64,000 bases of DNA from Xylona heveae TC161 (lineage: Eukaryota > Ascomycota > Xylonomycetes > Xylonales > Xylonaceae), in the NCBI RefSeq assembly GCF_001619985.1, contig NW_017264198.1:558001-622000 (forward strand), in the 5' to 3' direction. The notes below the pieces were generated by a model. It was not told where the DNA came from. It did no database searches and saw nothing but the letters and a program-made list of their open reading frames with translations. Below are positions 58,254 to 64,000 of the stretch, in pieces (the first letter of the stretch is position 1; every line of letters begins with the position of its first letter). A program made the position numbers and the translations under genes.

Positions 58254-61196
58254 TGATATAGAACGAATGTCATGTTGCTTTAACGACGTTGATGCTCTCT
58301 TCCGCGGGCTTTATTGCTCAGGCAGATAAAACTTGTTCCGGACACACTGCGATTCGCTGTCTCAATCTTGATAATGCACGCATCGTGATATGGGGATTTC
58401 GGACGGGCTCTTGACCACAAGCTAATGCTTGACTGCTATATCACGGTTCCCATCAAATCAGTAAGAGAAGCTCGATTTCAAGTAGAGCCTGGTTTGAGGT
58501 GACAAGACGATAAGCACCGTGGCCTATTTATACCCGCATCTCGTATAATTATTGTCGATGTAGCTGCTGTCATTCTTTGAGAAAAATGCCTAGTTAAAGA
58601 ATTGTTTATATAAAATTCTCATAGGGTATTTCACCTAACGAAAATTTGTTCTTAGATCAATTTTGCTCTTCAGCCAATAATTTTGTTGGATGATTTTGGG
58701 ATACTGCGATAAAGAGCTGCTTCTTGGGTGACGTAGCTGTTGAGCAGGATAGATGTGGACATGAGGTTGAAGATAATCCATTATTCCGTTGAACTTTGTC
58801 TAGACCGATTATGAATGACCAAAGAACTATAATAGAAAGTTTTTCATGCGTTCAGCGATTGGCAAGTCTGAATCTTCAAAGATGCTATCAACCAAAGACT
58901 CATTCATATCACGTGCTGGTGGTGGTCGCATGTAGATCGATGGACAGCGTCAAAACCCTACGCCTCCTCGCATAATACCTCAGCAGTATAAACAGAGGAC
59001 TCAGCCACTTATCGTGAGTCATGCTTTTCTATTTTTGCTTTCATGTTGATTTGCCTTCTGCTGCCGTCATCGCAGAAGCACATGCTATGGTAAGTACTAT
59101 CGAACTCTGAGTCAATCTGAGTCACAAAGCTGCGTGACACCTTGGCTAAATTTTCCCAGTGTCTGGAAATATTTGGCTGATCCAGGCGTTTACCCTTTTA
59201 TTTTGGAGTCTTGTTTGAATAATATCATTTAATATCGTAGTTACTATAATTTTGTTGCCGTATTAGCTACGACAGAGGTACCTCGTTAGGCAGCATTTCT
59301 ATGTTGTTGACATTATCAACTACCTTAGCTATTGTTTCACCGTTGGCAGCGACTTAGGCGCCGGGAGATGCATATCGTGTATACAGTCAAAATAGTTCGC
59401 ATCCTTCAACGCTTAACAGATCTCTCGGTACTATCGTGCAAATATGCTACACAAAAGCGACAAGTTCAATTTAATTTTCCTACTTTACCAGGACTATATT
59501 TCTAGAAGCAAGAGATTTGACAGAACGGCAATTGATCAGCCAATGAAGTCTCAGAACAAATCCGCATATGTTCTTATCTCCGCAGACATGGGGAAAAGTA
59601 TTGAAAGGTCCCCCCGCTAATTTGGTTGCCGTAGTCTTGTGCCAATGGAAGTCGAATATTTGGCCTATTAATGGGCGCTTTCCCGCTGCTAGAATGAGTT
59701 TGTCCTTTCTTAATCTATCTGCTTACCGTTTCGCATAAAAGAAAGTCAAGTATTCAATTATTAATTATGAGAAAATTGTGGAATGTTCGTTGATCCAAGC
59801 AGGTCGTATCCGTGACTGCGTCTATTGGTATCCTTGGCGGTGAGACCGAAATAATTTCGGGCGAATCACCATGGAAACGCACTCGGCCTCTGAAAGCCGT
59901 ACTAAATTGCAGTCCAAAGCCTTTCATTCGGATCTTCCTTCTAACGCCGATCGCTAGCAAAAAAGTGGCGGCAGATCTCACACACTCTGAGGTCATACAT
60001 AACAAAATTTCCCAAGTTTAAACATTCAACTTAATTACTAGGATGAAGCATTCAGATACATTGCGTACATTCAGGAACAAATATCAAATCGCTATTCCAG
60101 TCAGGAAATTTTCTTTTTGCTCAGTGTCTTTCAATTTCATGCGTGTGAAAAACTTATCAGTTTGCACACTTCATCGTGCGTGTCACGTCCGGGGCACCCT
60201 GGCGCCGTCATAGATGCATGTACTCGGTAGTTACATTACAATCAGTTCACTTGCAGCCGTTGTGGGATCAGGGTAGGCCCTTTATCGACTAAATGTGGCT
60301 AGGTTTGAGCCTCAAACCCACAGCGGTCCACCCTGTCCACAGTCGAATTCGTCTGTGGACAGGTACGTTGATACGTGGTATGCGGGCGCACAGCAATCTG
60401 TAGACGTAGAAGCGGAGACCTGACATCATGTACCAGTAGGGTACCACTCTGCTTGGTGCCTTAAGCTGCGAAGCGCTTTTGACGTCCGTTTTTGGATGCC
60501 CCGCTGAGTGCGAGAAGCACGGACAAGGTGGCGGGACTGAGGAAAAAAAAGAGGGGCCTAAAAATTGACACGGGCAGGCGCTTATGGAAACGATCGAGCC
60601 CTAGGTTTTTCACATTCCCAGAGCTGCTAATGCGAGTGGACAAGGGCATCTTGTGAAGTGGTGGGTACAGTGACTGATTAGCATGACTGGCATCAAATTC
60701 TTTTGACTCACGCTAAGTCATAGAAAAATTTGGTGAGGGGTACATGAATTTTCGAGACCACTAAACCTTGACCGCCCAGTGGAAGAAAATATGTTAGGTA
60801 CTGGTGGGATGACAATCATGGAGGGGGACAACGAATTGCCACGAAAGGGAGTTCGCTAGGTTCTTACTAGGGCCCAAAACCAACCGATATCGAAGATTTT
60901 GAAAGCCAAGGTGGGGCTAGTCCCGGCTGAGGAGGGGTGATTTGCTCGCTTAGCTGAAAAAAGCCCACCTTGCTCCTCGCCTCTCATCCTCTGTCTCTCT
61001 TATAAGCCCGCCTCACCACGAAAACTCTTCTCTTTCTGCTCTTTGTCGCACAGTAAGGCTTCCTTCTCGATATATAACTTTGGACTTCGAGACTGACGGA
61101 TCATAGCACCTCCACGCGTTCTGCCGTAGTCCCTGTGCAAGCTTTCTGAACAGTCTCTAGACTCTTCTATCACATTTTTCACGAAACACATTCACC
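58254..61196. other. Gene-poor region upstream of TEF1
   Basis: About 2.9 kb. The left two thirds are AT-rich with no coding signal I can defend. The last few hundred bases are the TEF1 promoter: a pyrimidine-rich stretch and a TATAAG box (listed separately), then a CT-rich leader. Confidence 0.6.
61001..61006 (+). promoter_or_regulatory. Probable TATA box of TEF1
   Basis: TATAAG within CTCTCTTATAAGCCCG, about 190 bp upstream of the start codon and followed by a CT-rich stretch, the usual arrangement of strongly expressed fungal genes. Confidence 0.55.
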
Positions 61197-62996
<1,800 letters not shown>

Positions 62997-63671
62997 ATGG
63001 GTTCTTGATACGAAATCAAAAAGTATGTGGTGTTTGCGGACAATGGTTTTGTCGGCCGGTATTTAGACAGTCTTTGTTTCTACCAGGTTATGAGGATCAT
63101 GGTCCACATTCGCTGTCGACCTATTGATTTCTGCTAAGGGTCATTTGTTTCTTTCCCTCTTCTGCATCTCGTCTTCGATCATATGAGAAGCGCAAAGATT
63201 ACGATTTCTTTTTCTTATGTCTATGGGAATTGACGATTTATGGAATGGGATTGCTCTACTAGCTTCGTAGAATTCTAGTTTAAAAATCGAGAAGTAGTTT
63301 GGGCATTTCATATTTTTCAATGTGATATCGTTAAGTGATGTTTTGATCGGTTCCTGAAACAGATTCTATTCTGCAACATGACGCAAGCAGCATCGCAATT
63401 TATTTTTCTGGTTGTCGTAGGTCAGTTTCACCCCTGGAGTAATTTCGCGATGTCCCATTAGGGTCACGTGTCGCGGTTGTAGTTGAGACATGCCAAGTAA
63501 AATGGTTCTGCCCCTGGCGCAGTAGAAGAGGACATGTAAAATCGAGGTTGCTATGCAACAGCGCGTCGCCTTCTGGGAGAAGTCTATTTGGTCTTTAATG
63601 AAGTGATACATGTGAGATAAAATGGTGCGCGGCCGAATTGAGTTTTGACGTAGGTGAAAACGGCTAGAAGT
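62997..63671. other. TEF1 3' flank
   Basis: About 675 bp between TEF1 and a convergent partial gene. T-rich 3' UTR-like sequence; no gene is supported. Confidence 0.7.
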
Positions 63672-64000
63672 CTAAACTGGCGCGTACGGTCGCCAAGAGT
63701 CCGGAGAGAGCAGGTATAGTGGTATTTGCCTTAGGAGTGGCACCCGTTCCGGGACCGTATCAGAAGTGCTTACTCCTATGAAGTCAGAGAGACTGCCACT
63801 TACCCTCTGATTTTCCTTTGAACTCTCTGGACGTCGACTCAACCCTTTCTCTATTACTGATTTGCCAAAGGAACTTGGCAGAGATTCTTTGTTCCAGCTC
63901 CATGATAGGGCCAGTGTCATCGCGCTGTCCTGCTTTAACGTCCGCTCTGCCCCTAGCGGACTCAACTCCAATTGCAATCAACCGCTGGCGATTGCTTTCT
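63672..64000 (-). CDS. 3' end of an unrecognised gene at the right edge
   Basis: A frame open from the window edge (63804-64000) ends at a GTAAGT donor and joins, by a 28 bp intron or a skipped alternative, an exon 63672-63775 that keeps frame and ends in TAG. It gives about 100 residues, including DDTGPIMELEQRISAKFLW, then VPLLRQIPLYLLSPDSWRPY. I recognise no family. The 28 bp intron (63776-63803) is shorter than fungal introns usually are, so the join is doubtful; without it the first frame simply stops at 63784. Confidence 0.35.

Overview
The window looks like nuclear DNA of a filamentous ascomycete (Pezizomycotina, probably Sordariomycetes/Hypocreales). The reasons are: genes split by many 45-240 bp introns with GTAAGT/GTATGT/GTTCGT donors and CTAAC/CTGAC branch sites; a TEF1 gene whose first exon is 5 nt, as in filamentous ascomycetes; a dispersed single 5S rRNA gene; and a gene set (PFF1, MOT1, SEC39, STM1, MED10, Zn2Cys6 and bZIP regulators, a fungal secreted glutaminase) that is fungal throughout. 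The species call is inference. Exon joins below were worked out by hand from splice signals, reading phase and family resemblance.

Layout, left to right: 3' part of the vacuolar membrane protease PFF1 (+); a low-complexity nuclear protein (-); a Zn2Cys6 regulator and a DHA1-type MFS transporter, adjacent and both (-); the TBP-removing ATPase MOT1 (-); an ARK/PRK-type actin-regulating kinase (+); Mediator subunit MED10 (+); the ribosome-associated STM1 protein (-); a Pap1-class bZIP factor (-); a 5 kb gene-poor stretch; an arrestin-domain protein (+); a 5S rRNA gene (+); the Dsl1-complex tether SEC39 (-); a BTB-domain protein (+); an unknown Ser-rich basic protein (+); a secreted glutaminase-like protein (-); a twin CX9C complex I subunit (NDUFS5 type) (+); another gene-poor stretch; TEF1 (+); and the 3' end of an unrecognised gene at the right edge (-).

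Most of this is housekeeping: transcription (MOT1, MED10), translation (STM1, 5S rRNA, TEF1), membrane traffic and endocytosis (SEC39, ARK-type kinase, arrestin), vacuole and respiration. The only pair that hints at a small functional unit is the Zn2Cys6 regulator beside the MFS transporter, but no biosynthetic enzyme sits with them. I found no intact transposon, no retroelement or virus-like coding sequence, no CRISPR array and no convincing new multi-gene system. The most interesting signals are a divergent 5S rRNA gene whose two main helices are preserved by paired changes, two probable GC-AG introns, tiny 5' exons in MOT1, an 18-A leader touching a start codon, and a G21 tract upstream of the bZIP gene.
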